64,000 bases of DNA from Antedon mediterranea (lineage: Eukaryota > Echinodermata > Crinoidea > Comatulida > Antedonidae): contig NC_092678.1 of the NCBI RefSeq assembly GCF_964355755.1, positions 25,958,365-26,022,364 of the forward strand, in the 5' to 3' direction. This document shows positions 46,025 to 59,254 of this stretch, one piece after another. The notes below the pieces were generated by a model, which was not told the origin of the DNA, made no database searches, and worked only from the letters and a program-made list of their open reading frames with translations. The position numbers were made by a program, and so were the translations under genes. Each line of letters begins with the position of its first letter. Position 1 is the stretch's first letter.

Positions 46025-46574
46025 TTGTGTACATTAATTACCACCGCAGTATAGAATTTGAACTTTAGTACCTGATCTGTTCTTCCATGGTCATTTACTG
46101 TATGTTCTCTTTGGTTAGATAACTGTATCAAAAGTCAAAAGCGTTCCGGCGGATTAAAAGTCTAATACAACTGTGTACTGGAAGGTGGATTCACGGAATA
46201 AAAGGCCACTAGAATTTAAGGATTAGTGTGAACTTGGCTACTGAGGAGATCGTCTATAAATTCAGTAGTCATCGTCCGAGTAAAACGTCTATAATTATTG
46301 TTTGGACACTCAACTCATGTTTGCATAATGTTAGAAGTGTAAATATTTCAGTTATGTACCTATCTCTAAAGTAACAGAGTGTTCTCTAGAGTGCCTCAGA
46401 AAGGTAGATTAACCCTAACCCTAACCCATAATGGGGTTATTCCCATCTCCCAATTCTAAAATAAAAACTGAAACTAGTGTAGAATACGACCAATCGTAAT
46501 TGATATAAAACTAGTGCCGCTATTAATACTACTCTTCTATAGGAGAAACATTAATTAATAATCATCACAGTCAT
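46025..46574. other. upstream region of the FGD-like gene
   Basis: The 5' UTR and promoter of the minus-strand FGD-like gene should lie here, but no defined element can be shown. Three telomere-type repeats (taaccctaaccctaaccc) occur at about 46410-46428. Confidence 0.5.
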
Positions 46575-49500
46575 AACATCAACATGATCAACATTCAGGT
46601 ACATCAGTATCATCAACATTCAGGTACATCAGTATCATCAACATTCAGGTACATCAGTATCATCAACAGTCTTTAATAATAGTCACATCAACATGATCAA
46701 CATTCAGGTACATCAGTATGATCAACAGTCTTTAATAATAGTCACATCAACATGATCAACATTCAGGTACATCAGTATGATCAACAGTCTTTAATAATAG
46801 TCACATCAACATGATCAACATTAGGTACATCAGTATGATCAACAGTCTTTAATAATAGTAACATCAACATGATCAACATTCAGGTACATCAGTATCATCA
46901 ACATTCAGGTACATCAGTATGATCAACAGTCTTTAATAATAGTCACATCAACATGATCAACATGAGGTACATCAGTATCATCAACAGTCTTTAATAATAG
47001 TCACATCAACATGATCAACATTCAGGTACATCGGTATGATCAAGTCTTTAATAATAGTCACATCAACAAGATCAACATTCAGGTACATCAGTATGATCAA
47101 CAGTCTTTAATAATAGTCACATAAACATGGTCAACATTCAGGTACATTAGTATGATCAACAGTCTTTAATAATAGTCACATCAACATGGTCAACATTCAG
47201 GTACATCAGTATCATCAACAGTCTTTAATAATAGTCACATCAACATGATCAACATTCAGGTACATCGGTATGATCAAGTCTTTAATAATAGTCACATCAA
47301 CAAGATCAACATTCAGGTACATCAGTATGATCAACAGTCTTTAATAATAGTCACATCAACATGATCAACATTAGGTACATCAGTATCATCAACAGTCTTT
47401 AATAATAGTCACATCAACATGATCAACATTCAGGTACATCGGTATGATCAAGTCTTTAATAATAGTCACATCAACAAGATCAACATTCAGGTACATCAGT
47501 ATGATCAACAGTCTTTAATAATAGTCACATCAACATGATCAACATTCAGGTACATCAGTATGATCAACAGTCTTGAATAATAGTCACATCAACATGATCA
47601 ACATTCAGGTACATCAGTATGATCAACAGTCTTTAATAATAGTCACATCAACATGATCAACATTCAGGTACATCAGTATGATCAAGTCTTTAATAATAGT
47701 CACATCAACATGATCAACATTCAGGTACATCAGTATCATCAACAGTCTTTAATAATAGTCACATCAACATGATCAACATTCAGGTACATCAGTATCATCA
47801 ACAGTCTTTAATAATAGTCACATCAACAAGATCAACATTCAGGTACATTAGTATGATCAACAGTCTTTAATAATAGTCACATCAACATGATCAACATTCA
47901 GGTACATCAGTATCATCAACAGTCTTTAATAATAGTCACATCAACAAGATCAACATTCAGGTACACCAGCATGATCAACATTCAGGTACATCAGTATGAT
48001 CAACAGTCTTTAATAATAGTCACATCAACATGATCAACATTCAGGTACATCAGTATGATCAAGTCTTTAATAATAGTCACATCAACATGATCAACATTCA
48101 GGTACATCAGTATCATCAACAGTCTTTAATAATAGTCACATCAACATGATCAACATTCAGGTACATCAGTATCATCAACAGTCTTTAATAATAGTCACAT
48201 CAACAAGATCAACATTCAGGTACATTAGTATGATCAACAGTCTTTAATAATAGTCACATCAACATGATCAACATTAGGTACATCAGTATCATCAACAGTC
48301 TTTAATAATAGTCACATCAACATGATCAACATTCAGGTACATCAGTATCATCAACAGTCTTTAATAATAGTCACATTAACATGATCAACATTCAGGTACA
48401 TCAGTATGATCAACAGTCTTTAATAATAGTCACATTAACATGATCAACATTCAGGTACATCAGTATGATCAACAGTCTTTAATAATAGTCACATCAACAT
48501 GATCAACATTCAGGTACATTAGTATGATCAACAGTCTTTAATAATAGTCACATCAGTATGATCAACATTCAGGTACATCAGTATGATCAACAGTCTTTAA
48601 TAATAGTCACATCAACATGATCAACATTCAGGTACATCAGTATGATCAACAGTCTTTAATAATAGTCACATTAACATGATCAACATTCAGGTACATCAGT
48701 ATGATCAACAGTCTTTAATAATAGTCACATTAACATGATCAACATTCAGGTACATCAGTATGATCAACAGTCTTTAATAATAGTCACATCAACATGATCA
48801 ACATTCAGGTACATTAGTATGATCAACAGTCTTTAATAATAGTCACATCAACATGATCAACATTCAGGTACATCAATATGATCAACATTCAGGTACATCA
48901 GTATCATCAACAGTCTTTAATAATAGTCACATCAACATGATAAACATTCAGGTACATCAGTATCATCAACAGTCTTTAATAATAGTCACATCAACAAGAT
49001 CAACATTCAGGTACATTAGTATGATCAACAGTCTTTAATAATAGTCACATCAACATGATCAACATTAGGTACATCAGTATCATCAACAGTCTTTAATAAT
49101 AGTCACATCAACATGATCAACATTCAGGTACATCAGTATCATCAACAGTCTTTAATAATAGTCACATTAACATGATCAACATTCAGGTACATCAGTATGA
49201 TCAACAGTCTTTAATAATAGTCACATTAACATGATCAACATTCAGGTACATCAGTATGATCAACAGTCTTTAATAATAGTCACATCAACATGATCAACAT
49301 TCAGGTACATTAGTATGATCAACAGTCTTTAATAATAGTCACATCAGTATGATCAACATTCAGGTACATCAGTATGATCAACAGTCTTTAATAATAGTCA
49401 CATCAACATGATCAACATTCAGGTACATCAGTATGATCAACAGTCTTTAATAATAGTCACATTAACATGATCAACATTCAGGTACATCAGTATGATCAAC

Positions 49501-50276
49501 AGTCTTTAATAATAGTCACATTAACATGATCAACATTCAGGTACATCAGTATGATCAAGTCTTTAATAATAGTCACATTAACATGATCAACATTCAGGTA
49601 CATCAGTATGATCAACAGTCTTTAATAATAGTCACATCAACATGATCAACATTCAGGTACATCAGTATGATCAACAGTCTTTAATAATAGTCACATTAAC
49701 ATGATCAACATTAGGTACATCAGTATGATCAACAGTCTTTAATAATAGTCACATCAACATGATCAACATTCAGGTACATCAGTATGATCAACAGTCTTTA
49801 ATAATAGTCAAATTAACATGATCAACATTCAGGTACATCGGTATGATCAAGTCTTTAATAATAGTCACATCAACATGATCAACATTCAGGTACACCAGTA
49901 TGATCAACATTCAGGTACATCAGTATGATCAACAGTCTTTAATAATAGTCACATCAACATGATCAACATTCAGGTACATCAGTATGATCAACATTCAGGT
50001 ACATCAGTATCATCAACAGTCTTTAATAATAGTCACATCAACATGATCAACATTCAGGTACATCAGTATGATCAACAGTCTCTAATAATAGTCACATCAA
50101 CATGATCAACATTCAGGTACATCAGTATGATCAACAGTCTTTAATAATAGTCACATCAACATGATCAACATTCAGGTACATCAGTATGATCAACAGTCTT
50201 TAATAATAGTCACATCAACATGATCAACATTCAGGTACATCAGTATGATCAACAGTCTTTAATAATAGTCACATCA
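46575..50276. repeat. 3.7-kb array of a 59-bp unit
   Basis: About 62 units built from agtctttaataatagtcaca, tcaacatgatcaacattcag and gtacatcagtatgatcaac, occupying nearly the whole space between the FGD-like gene and MEST. The 25-bp sub-part gtacatcagtatgatcaaca with ttcag is sometimes iterated alone, and some units lack ac before agtcttt. Blocks of several units recur (compare about 47.7-48.8 kb with 48.1-49.4 kb), so a higher-order structure exists. Confidence 0.97.
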
Positions 50277-50328
50277 ATTGACAGAAGTTGACAAATGTAT
50301 CAATAAACAATTATTTCTTTATTCATTT

Positions 50329-53300
50329 TTATTTGTTAGAAAGTAAAATTGGTTTGATAAAGTTTTTAAAATGCTTGCTGACATTCTTTGGATCTTCCCA
50401 ATGTGGATAGTGACTTATGCTTGTATTAAGAACGTCTACACTGCAATTTGGAACAAGTTTTCTGGAAAATCAAAGATAACATGTTATTGGAAAAAAGCCA
50501 CACACAAAATGAAATTTTTTTAATCTATATTACAAGTGAGAGAGTTTGTACGTCTGTCTGTTTGTTTGTTTGTTCGTTATAAAAATTTTTTTTACTGCAC
50601 GTAATCTTACATATGGGGTATCAAAATGACCGCAATTGTACCGGGAATGTTCTAAGCTATATTTCAACATCATCCGCCACCTAGGATCCAAGTTAGGGAC
50701 CAAAATGTGGTCAAAACCCCCACTTTCGATGTTTGTTTGTTATACAAATTTCTGTTTCTGCACGTAACCATACATATGGGGTATCAAAATGATGGCAATT
50801 GTACCCGGAAGGTTTTAAACTACATTTTAAAAACTCCTGGGGTTTTTGTGGAAGGGGTGGGGGTGTGTGGTGGTTTGTGATGTCATTTTTGCTAGGGCTC
50901 GGGGTTGTAGGCTATCGAATTGTAAAATTATACTAAAAAAGTATTTGAATTATCCTCAGCAGGGCGTTTGGGGAAGTATAGATATACATATTTTATTCAT
51001 TAACCAATATGACACCTATATTCAATTACACATTTAGCAAAGTACTTTAACCATATCCAGCTATGTATCAGTCTCTTGGACTGTCTCATTACAGATATCC
51101 ATTCCTGTGTGAACATACGTTGTTTACTGTTACTGTGTTCAACTACATCACCATGCCTCCACAGGAAAAACGTCAATTGTGGGAGAGTGGGGTTGGGAAA
51201 TAGGGTTTGGGAGTTGGGGTTCAGGGGATAGTGGGGATTTTGCTTACATCAGAATTGTGGTTGGAAAATATTAAAGTATTCAATTATCCCTGGGAAGCGG
51301 CTGCCACTGAGGGATTATGGGTTGGGAGTGATAATAACATAATTTGTACTGGAACCGTCTTCAACACAACACATCACCCAGTGTATCTGGGGTGTGTTTG
51401 TAGGGGGAGGAGGAGGAGCGAAAATACTGGCGTAATGAAGTAGCCTATATGCTGGGAATTGTACTAGGAAAAGTTACTATATTTGAACTGTCCAGGGGAG
51501 GAGTTAAGGTTTGTTGATTGTGGCTGGGGTGGTGAGAGGAGAAAGAAGGCTGGGGGACCGCAGTATCTAAATTAGATATTTTAATTATCAGCCAATATGA
51601 CACCTATTCATTTACAAAATTTACAACGTACTTCAACCATTATTAGACCCATCATAGCTATGTATACTCCTCTCAATTTGAAGTTTAGATTGCATTGAAT
51701 TTGTCCATCCCTGGGAAGAATTTGTTTTTAAAAAAGAGTATGGGGTAGTATTGAAGAGGGGTGGAGGTTGGTGAGTATAGACAGATACTGGCGTCGAGTG
51801 TTTAGAAGGCTTTAAACTAATTTTAAAACCCGCCCTGGGGCGGTTATAATTGCTAGTGAAGTTATATTTCTGGAAAGTATTCGAATACAAATTATTTCTT
51901 ACCTAAATCTCTTCAGAAAAGTTTCTGGCCCATTAATTGGATCACTTGGGCCATAAATAAGATGTACTAAAAAAGAAAGAAATAAATAAGAAGACTTCTG
52001 CTAAATATGAACATAAACTTTATTATTGTATCATCTTATGTGTTTATACCGTACGATACTATAACAAAATTAATTGTTTAATTTTTGAAAATAATTAATG
52101 AGACCTTTGTGTACATACATGGCACTGTGGTGTTTTGTAGAACATGGACCCATATATCTCGTTTATATACTGGAGCAAGCTGTGATTATAACCCTAACCC
52201 TTTGTGTACATACATGGCACTGTGGTGTTTTGTAGAACATGGACCCATCTATCTCGATTGGCATGCCTTTGGTTTATACACTGGAGCAAGCTGTGATTAT
52301 AACCCTAACCCTTTGTGTACATACATGGCACTGTGGTGTTTTGTAGAACATGGACCCATCTATCTCGTTTATATACTGAAGCAAGCTGTGATTATAACCC
52401 TAACCCTTTGTGTACATACATGGCACTGTGGTGTTTTGTAGAACATGGACCCATCTATCTCGATTGGCATGCCTTTGGTTTATATACTGGAGCAAGCTGA
52501 AAAACAAACAACATTTGTTGGTTAGTTTTCCAATCCTGTAAACTTTATGTTGCACATGTTATCTTCTATATTACAATACCCACTCAGCTGTTACTAGGTA
52601 GCCATCATTCCAAATATTAGCAGACCAGAAATCAGCTAATTCCTCTTCACTTGGTTTTGTATTCTCGCCAAATACATCTGAAAAACTAGAATAACATTTC
52701 TATATCAACTAAAAACAACAATCATCATCTTAACATTTATTATCAATAGTTTTGACCAATAGCCTGCAACCAGTTTATAGTCTTACCTTTGTTTAAATAT
52801 TACATAATTTGTAAGTCTCATAAGTACAGGTGATAAATATTTGTTTAACAAAAGCTGAAATAAAAGATAATTTTACAAAATTAAAGATCAATATTCATTT
52901 GATTTAGTTATTAAGTTATTAACTGCATCAATTACAAAGAAAATGGTTTACAAAAATATGAAAAACAAAATTTAAAGTATGATTTGATTTGTTTAGATTT
53001 GAATATGCAATGTACAGTAGAACAAACCTTTTGAATCAATTTTGGATTGTGACTTTTAGGTAGGATTGTGACTTTTAGGTAGGATTGTGACTTTTAGGTA
53101 GGATTGTGACTTTTAGGTAGGATTGTGACTTTTAGGTAGGATTGTGACTTTTAGGTAGGATTGTGACTTTTAGGTAGGATTGTGACTTTTAGGTAGGATT
53201 GTGACTTTTAGGTAGGATTGTGACTTTTAGGTAGGATTGTGACTTTTAGGTAGGATTGTGACTTTTAGGTAGGATTCCTAAAGAATGAAGAAAAGTTATT

Positions 53301-56300
53301 TTGAAGTAAAACAAACAAACCTTTTGTATGATTTTTGGAAAGTTTGTTTCAGGCAAAATACCTAAAGAAATCAAGAAACAATATTAGTATATTATTAAGC
53401 AAGTATAGGAGTACATGTGATTATTTAAATGTTTTTTTTCTGTCAGTTGCCACTCTACATACGTCTCAGCCATCCGCTTTTATCATCCATAGCTTTTCAT
53501 TGTATTTCATTTTTATCCACCTGTCTTAAATTATTATTACACTCTCTACAGTACCAAACCAACATACAAGCATGCTTACCACCGTTTAGTAGTGTTACAC
53601 TCTGTAATAAAATCCTGTCTTTTTCCCCATCTTCAAACCTATACAGTAAAAATATAAGATGTATTATTGCTATGCTACCCTAAGCATAATATAAGATGTA
53701 TTATTGTTATGCTACCTTAAGCATAATATAAGATGTATTAGTGTTATGTTACCTTAAGCATAATATAAGATGTATTATTGTTATGCTACCCTAAGCATAA
53801 TATAAGATGTATTATTGTTATGTTACCTTAAGCATAATATAAGATGTATTATTGTTATGCTACCCTAAGCATAATATAAGATGTATTATTGTTATGCTAC
53901 CCTAAGCATAATATAAGATGTATTATTGTTATGCTACCCTAAGCATAATATAAGATGTATTATTGTTATGCTACCCTAAGCATAATATAAGATGTATTAT
54001 TGTTATGCTACCTTAAGCATAATATAAGATGTATTATTGTTATGCTACCCTAAGCATAATATAAGATGTATTATTGTTATGCTACCTTAAGCATAATATA
54101 AGATGTATTATTGTTATGCTACCCTAAGCATAATATAAGATGTATTATTGTTATGCTACCCTAAGCATAATATAAGATGTATTATTGTTATGCTACCCTA
54201 AGCATAATATAAGATGTATTATTGTTATGCTACCCTAAGCATAATATAAGATGTATTATTGTTATGCTACCCTAAGCATAATATAAGATGTATTATTGGT
54301 ATGCTACCTTAAGCATAATATAAGATGTATTATTGTTATGCTACCCTAAGCATAATATAAGATGTATTATTGTTATGCTACCCTAAGCATAATATAAGAT
54401 GTATTATTGTTATGCTACCCTAAGCATAATATAAGATGTATTATTGTTATGCTACCCTAAGCATAATATAAGATGTATTATTGTTATGCTACCCTAAGCA
54501 TAATATAAGATGTATTATTGTTATGCTACCTTAAGCATAATATAAGATGTATTATTGTTATGCTACCCTAAGCATAATATAAGATGTATTATTGTTATGC
54601 TACCTTAAGCATAATATAAGATGTATTATTGTTATGCTACCCTAAGCATAATATAAGATGTATTATTGTTATGCTACCCTAAGCATAATATAAGATGTAT
54701 TATTGTTATGCTACCCTAAGCATAATATAAGATGTATTATTGTTATGCTACCCTAAGCATAATATAAGATGTATTATTGTTATGCTACCCTAAGCATAAT
54801 ATAAGATGTATTATTGGTATGCTACCTTAAGCATAATATAAGATGTATTATTGTTATGCTACCCTAAGCATAATATAAGATGTATTATTGTTATGCTACC
54901 CTAAGCATAATATAAGATGTATTATTGTTATGCTACCCTAAGCATAATATAAGATGTGTTATTGTTATGCTACCCTAAGCATAATATAAGATGTATTATT
55001 GTTATGCTACCCTAAGCATAATATAAGATGTATTATTGTTATGCTACCTTAAGCATAATATAAGATGTATTATTGTTATGCTACCCTAAGCATAATATAA
55101 GATGTATTATTGTTATGCTACCCTAAGCATAATATAAGATGTATTATTGTTATGCTACCTTAAGCATAATATAAGATGTATTATTGTTATGCTACCCTAA
55201 GCATAATATAAGATGTATTATTGTTATGCTACCCTAAGCATAATATAAGATGTATTATTGTTATGCTACCCTAAGCATAATATAAGATGTATTATTGTTA
55301 TGCTACCCTAAGCATAATATAAGATGTATTATTGTTATGCTACCCTAAGCATAATATAAGATGTATTATTGTTATGCTACCTTAAGCATAATATAAGATG
55401 TATTATTGTTATGCTACCTTAAGCATAATATACGATGTATTATTGTTATGCTACCTTAAGCATAATATTAAGAACGAATTTTAGTTGTACTATTTATTTT
55501 TTATAAGATGAAACTTTTAGAAGACATTCCAGTGTATAATTAGAATTTTTTAAATAAAGCATTAAAAGAAAAAATGCCCGGAAAGAAGCAATATGTTACT
55601 ACAGTACCTGGCTAGGATCTCTTGTGCGATGGTGTCACCTAGGTCATGGGCTAATATATTAACTTTGTTTATTGATAGACTTTTAAGTAGATATGTAATA
55701 ATATCAGCTTGTTCAAAAACAGTGTAATTGTGTACTTTCTGAAAAACAAACCCCAAAAACAAAACATTAGCTAATTATAACAACCAGTATGTGTATAATT
55801 AGTATATTAGTTGTGTGGACTAAAAAACTGTATCATGTTCTTAACATGTTACTAGGTGCGGTACAATAGACAGAGAGTGTTATATATTGTTGTAAATAAG
55901 CATGATTACTCACAGGCTTATCGCTGAACCCAAATCCTAGCATATCAGCAACAATGACTCTTCCAAATATATTCTGCAAGTCTGGCAAAATCTTTTAAAA
56001 ATAAAAAATGATCTTATTTATTTTCTTAATAAGAATTACCATGTTGTTACCTGCTCAGGTTTAAGTACTGTATGTTATAGTTAGTCTACTCAAACAGACT
56101 TTCCAGATGCCATACTATCAATGTAGTCACTACCTTTATAAAGTCAAAACTTGATGTTGGAAATCCATGAATACACACAAGAACATCTTCGTTATTTTCA
56201 TTACCATAATCTGTGATGAAAAATAACAAATCTAATTTAATTAGTAAAAAGGTTCATCTGGATCACTGTATTTAATGGATCTAATTTAATTCCTGAAAAT

Positions 56301-56568
56301 AGTTTTTCTCTTGGACTGCTGCACTTCAGTAAACATTTCTAATGTACAGTGTTAATGTTAGTACCACCACCATCTTCTCTTGGCAGTTATTTGAGTATTT
56401 ACCATGATAGAAAATGTTGTTATTTTGAAAGTTAAACATCTTTCCAGATTGTTTCCATTTCTTTAATGTATCTGACAAAGGAGGAGGTGGATAGTTGAGA
56501 AATACAGCAATTGCAGCAACACATGTTGATAGGAGGAGTAAGTACGACTTGTTGAGATGGAGGGACAT
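50329..56568 (-). CDS. MEST: MEST-like alpha/beta-hydrolase
   Basis: Eleven exons on the minus strand: 56568-56403, 56210-56134, 55991-55914, 55738-55608, 53638-53580, 53361-53321, 52854-52787, 52685-52584, 52496-52420, 51966-51903, 50461-50329. They total 996 nt, 331 residues, against about 335 in vertebrates, and every phase closes. The N-terminal hydrophobic segment LLLLSTCVAAIAVFL is a membrane anchor or signal. Fold and active-site motifs are IHGFPTSSFDF (H70-G oxyanion region), ADMLGFGFSDKP, NILAHDLGDTIAQEIL (nucleophile-position D139), LLQYINQRHANRDRWV, HLIYGPSDPINGP and SISHYPHWEDP (H305). MEST is an ER-associated hydrolase/acyltransferase-like protein imprinted in mammals. The acceptor ttattctag for 52685 and the donors CTGA/GTGGGT and CCAT/GTATGT were chosen because only they keep the MEST frame. 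Confidence 0.93.
50500..51880. repeat. dispersed-repeat tract in the last MEST intron
   Basis: Several diverged copies of one motif series occur in a row: tttgtttgttatacaaat/tttgttcgttataaaaat, ctgcacgtaa, catatggggtatcaaaatga, gcaattgtaccgggaa, then G-rich tggggttgg stretches and a closing tatgacacctat motif (50540-50830, 50995-51060, 51590-51640). It looks like a degraded, partially tandem transposable element. No coding frame is supported. Confidence 0.6.
52085..52500 (-). repeat. tandem copies of a whole MEST exon with splice sites
   Basis: Four copies of exon 52496-52420 lie head to tail, separated only by about 30 nt that include GTATGTACACAAAGG, gttagggttataatcacag. Each copy has donor CCAT/GTATGT; copies 2-4 have the acceptor AATCACAG. 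Copies 1 and 3 keep the full frame (INQRHANRDRWV); copies 2 and 4 lack 16 nt and are frameshifted. The joint contains TTAGGGTTA, a telomere-type motif. Confidence 0.9.
53040..53277. repeat. 19-bp minisatellite in a MEST intron
   Basis: Twelve perfect copies of gattgtgacttttaggtag between exons 53361-53321 and 52854-52787. Confidence 0.95.
53651..55467. repeat. 37-bp array, about 49 copies, in a MEST intron
   Basis: The unit is aatataagatgtattattgt followed by tatgctaccctaagcat, with a C/T alternation at ACCC/ACCT that forms repeating blocks. It fills the intron between exons 55738-55608 and 53638-53580. On the minus strand each unit contains TTATGCTTAG/GGTAGC, an acceptor-like and donor-like junction. 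Confidence 0.97.
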
Positions 56569-57230
56569 CTAAAACAAAATACAAAATCACTTTAATTTAC
56601 CTACCCTCTCATTAGAGAAGTTATTAGTGGGGATCCCACATTCTGGCCTACCTAGCGCCCCTCTCTCACACCTGGGAGGTATTCCCATACCTTCATGCTC
56701 TCACACTCAGACCTAACCCTACGTACTTAACACTCTAGGCCTAGGACTACTAGCTAGCCTATGTAGCCTAGGCTCTAGGCGGCCTACTCTACTACGAACG
56801 AGGATGGCCTACTTACTTACTACAAACAAACGGTTAACAACCCCACAAACACCTAGGCCTACTAGTATTAAATGCCTAACTACTAGCCAGAGGACCTATA
56901 CTAGGCCTAGTTTAATAATACTGTACTACTGTACTATGATTAATTATCTATTTGAGTCTATCTATATGTGTTTTAGTTTATAAAACACATTAACCGGCCA
57001 CGCAGGTATATAAACTATACCAAACTGGCGAGTAAATCATGTTTTACTTTTTAAACCTCGCAACGTCTGGTTGAACAGGCTACTTGGACAAATATTTTCT
57101 ATTAGCCTAGGGGTTATTGCGATTTGGATGTTTCTGATTGGTTGTAGCCATGGACTATATTGATTAACACTGTTCTGATTGGTTGTAGCTTTGAATACAT
57201 CTTCTCGGAACTCGTCCTTAATACAATAGC
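56569..57230. other. upstream region of MEST
   Basis: This is the DNA 5' of the MEST start. It is locally less AT-rich, with many CCTAGG/CTAGGC motifs (56640-56910), where a promoter would be expected. ctgattggttgtagc occurs twice at 57130-57190; its ATTGG is the CCAAT box in plus orientation. No defined start site. Confidence 0.4.
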
Positions 57231-57233
57231 AAT

Positions 57234-58060
57234 TTAGCACAGTGTTTTACTATATAACCAGATAAATAATAGGAAACATTTAATAATTTGATAAATGACA
57301 TTTAAATAGCAATTTAGGTAAATGTCTTTTGAAATGAAATTAAATAAATTATAACCAATTTGGTTAGAGTAAAACACAATGATAAAGAATAGGAAACATT
57401 TAATAATATGATAAATTACATTTACATAGCAATTTAGCACTGTGTTTTACTATAACCAATTTGGTTAGAGTAAAACACAATGATAAAGAATAGGAAACAT
57501 TTAATAATATGATAAATGACATTTACATAGCAATTTATCACTGTGTTTTACTATAACCAATTTGGTTAGAGTAAAACACAATGATAAAGAATAAGAAACA
57601 TTTAATAATATGATAAATGTCATTACATAGCAATTTATCACTGTGTTTTACTATAACCAATTTGGTTAGAGTTAAACACAACGATAAAGAATAGGAAACA
57701 TTTAAAAATATGATAAATGACACATTCACATAGCAATTTAGCACTGTGTTTTACTAAACCAATTTGGTTAGAGTAAAACACAACGATAAAGAATAAGAAA
57801 CATTTAATAACATGATAAATGTCATTACATAGCAATTTATCACTGTGTTTTACTATAACCAATTTGGTTAGAGTTAAACACAACGATAAAGAATAGGAAA
57901 CATTTAAAAATATGATAAATGACACATTCACATAGCAATTTAGCACTGTGTTTTACTATAACCAATTTGGTTAGAGTAAAACACAATGATAAAGAATAGG
58001 AAACATTTAATAATATGATAAATTGCTAGCACTGTGTTTTACTATACCAATTTAGTTTTG
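57234..58060. repeat. palindrome-centred satellite, orientation 1
   Basis: About eight units of roughly 100 bp. Each contains a perfect or near-perfect palindrome: GTGTTTTACT, ATAACCAATTTGGTTA, and then AGTAAAACAC. Linker text is gataaagaataggaaacatt, taataatatgataaat and catagcaattta. The palindrome should form a cruciform or an RNA hairpin. Confidence 0.92.
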
Positions 58061-58411
58061 GATAAAGAATATGAATTTAAAGAATGGATATAATATGATA
58101 TGATACAATATGATTTTCTATGATTAGTAAGACATTTTGGAATACTGCGTGCGTAGTGCATTTTAAAACCGTAAACGCATAAATTTGCGGACATACTCGT
58201 AAAACACACTTCCAGAGATTTAATAATTTTAACAGTACTACAACATCCATAATATAAAGTAGTATAGATTTGTACAAAAAGAGCAGAACAATTAAATTAA
58301 CTGTCATTGCATCTACTGAACTGTCTCATTACATCTACTGAAAAATTCATCGCGATGAATTTATTAATACACCAATCAGATCACACGCAATTAGTATGGA
58401 ATGCCAGTTTA

Positions 58412-59254
58412 GGCGATGATAAAATCGCGTCGATGATGCAATGAAAATTGCGTCGATGAATATAGTATTGATGTAATGAAAATTTAAGTCGATGTGATGA
58501 ACATTGCGTCGATGAAAATTGCGTCGATGAAAACTGCATCGATGAAAACTGCATCGATGAAAAAAAAAAAAATTTTTCATCGATGCAGTTTTCATCGATG
58601 AAAATTGCGATCTCCCTGCCGGTATGATTTGAATATTATGTCATGGATGCTGGACATCTGAATTTTATGTACTGTACTGGTGGATCAACGGAAGCAATTA
58701 GCTAAAAGATATAATGTTTCCGAAAGGACAATAATGGATCCATTGCTAAAATGTGTTGACAATAAATCACTAAAATGTTAATCAGTGCATATATTTCAAC
58801 ATTGTTTTAGTGCGCGATCACTGTGCGCTTGTCTATAACGCGCGCTAGCGCAAGCGGTAAACATGTTTATCATATCAAAATATTCAGAAACCGTCAATTT
58901 TTAGCAACATAATAACATTATTAACATCATTATTAACATCATCATTTACTTTACTAGTAGTAATTTTCATCATTGATTGAATTAAAACCATTTGGAATTT
59001 TCATAATCAATTAAATTCGTCACATCAATTTTCATCGATGCAGTTTTCATCGACGCAATTTTCATCGATGCAGTTTTCATCGACGCAATTTTCATCGACG
59101 CAATTTTCGTCGATGCAATTTTCATCGACGCAATTTTCATCGACGCAATTTACATTGCATCGACGCAATCTACATTGCATCGACGCAATCTACATTGCGT
59201 CGATGCAATTTTCATCGACGCAATTTCATCATCGACGCAATTTTTATCATCGCC
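58412..59254. mobile_element. inverted-repeat element with CGATG minisatellite arms
   Basis: The left end GGCGATGATAAAA at 58412 is mirrored by TTTTATCATCGCC ending at 59254. Next to each end are 15-bp units aaaattgcgtcgatg / aaaactgcatcgatg, in opposite orientation on the two sides (about 58430-58615 and 59030-59240). A near-perfect palindrome sits at 58545-58590. The 400-bp centre has no ORF. It resembles a non-autonomous transposon whose subterminal repeats have expanded. Confidence 0.7.

Noticed and set aside
46575-50276. CRISPR-like array
   Set aside because: Regular unit length but no spacers: the whole 59-bp unit repeats, in a eukaryotic intron-containing context.
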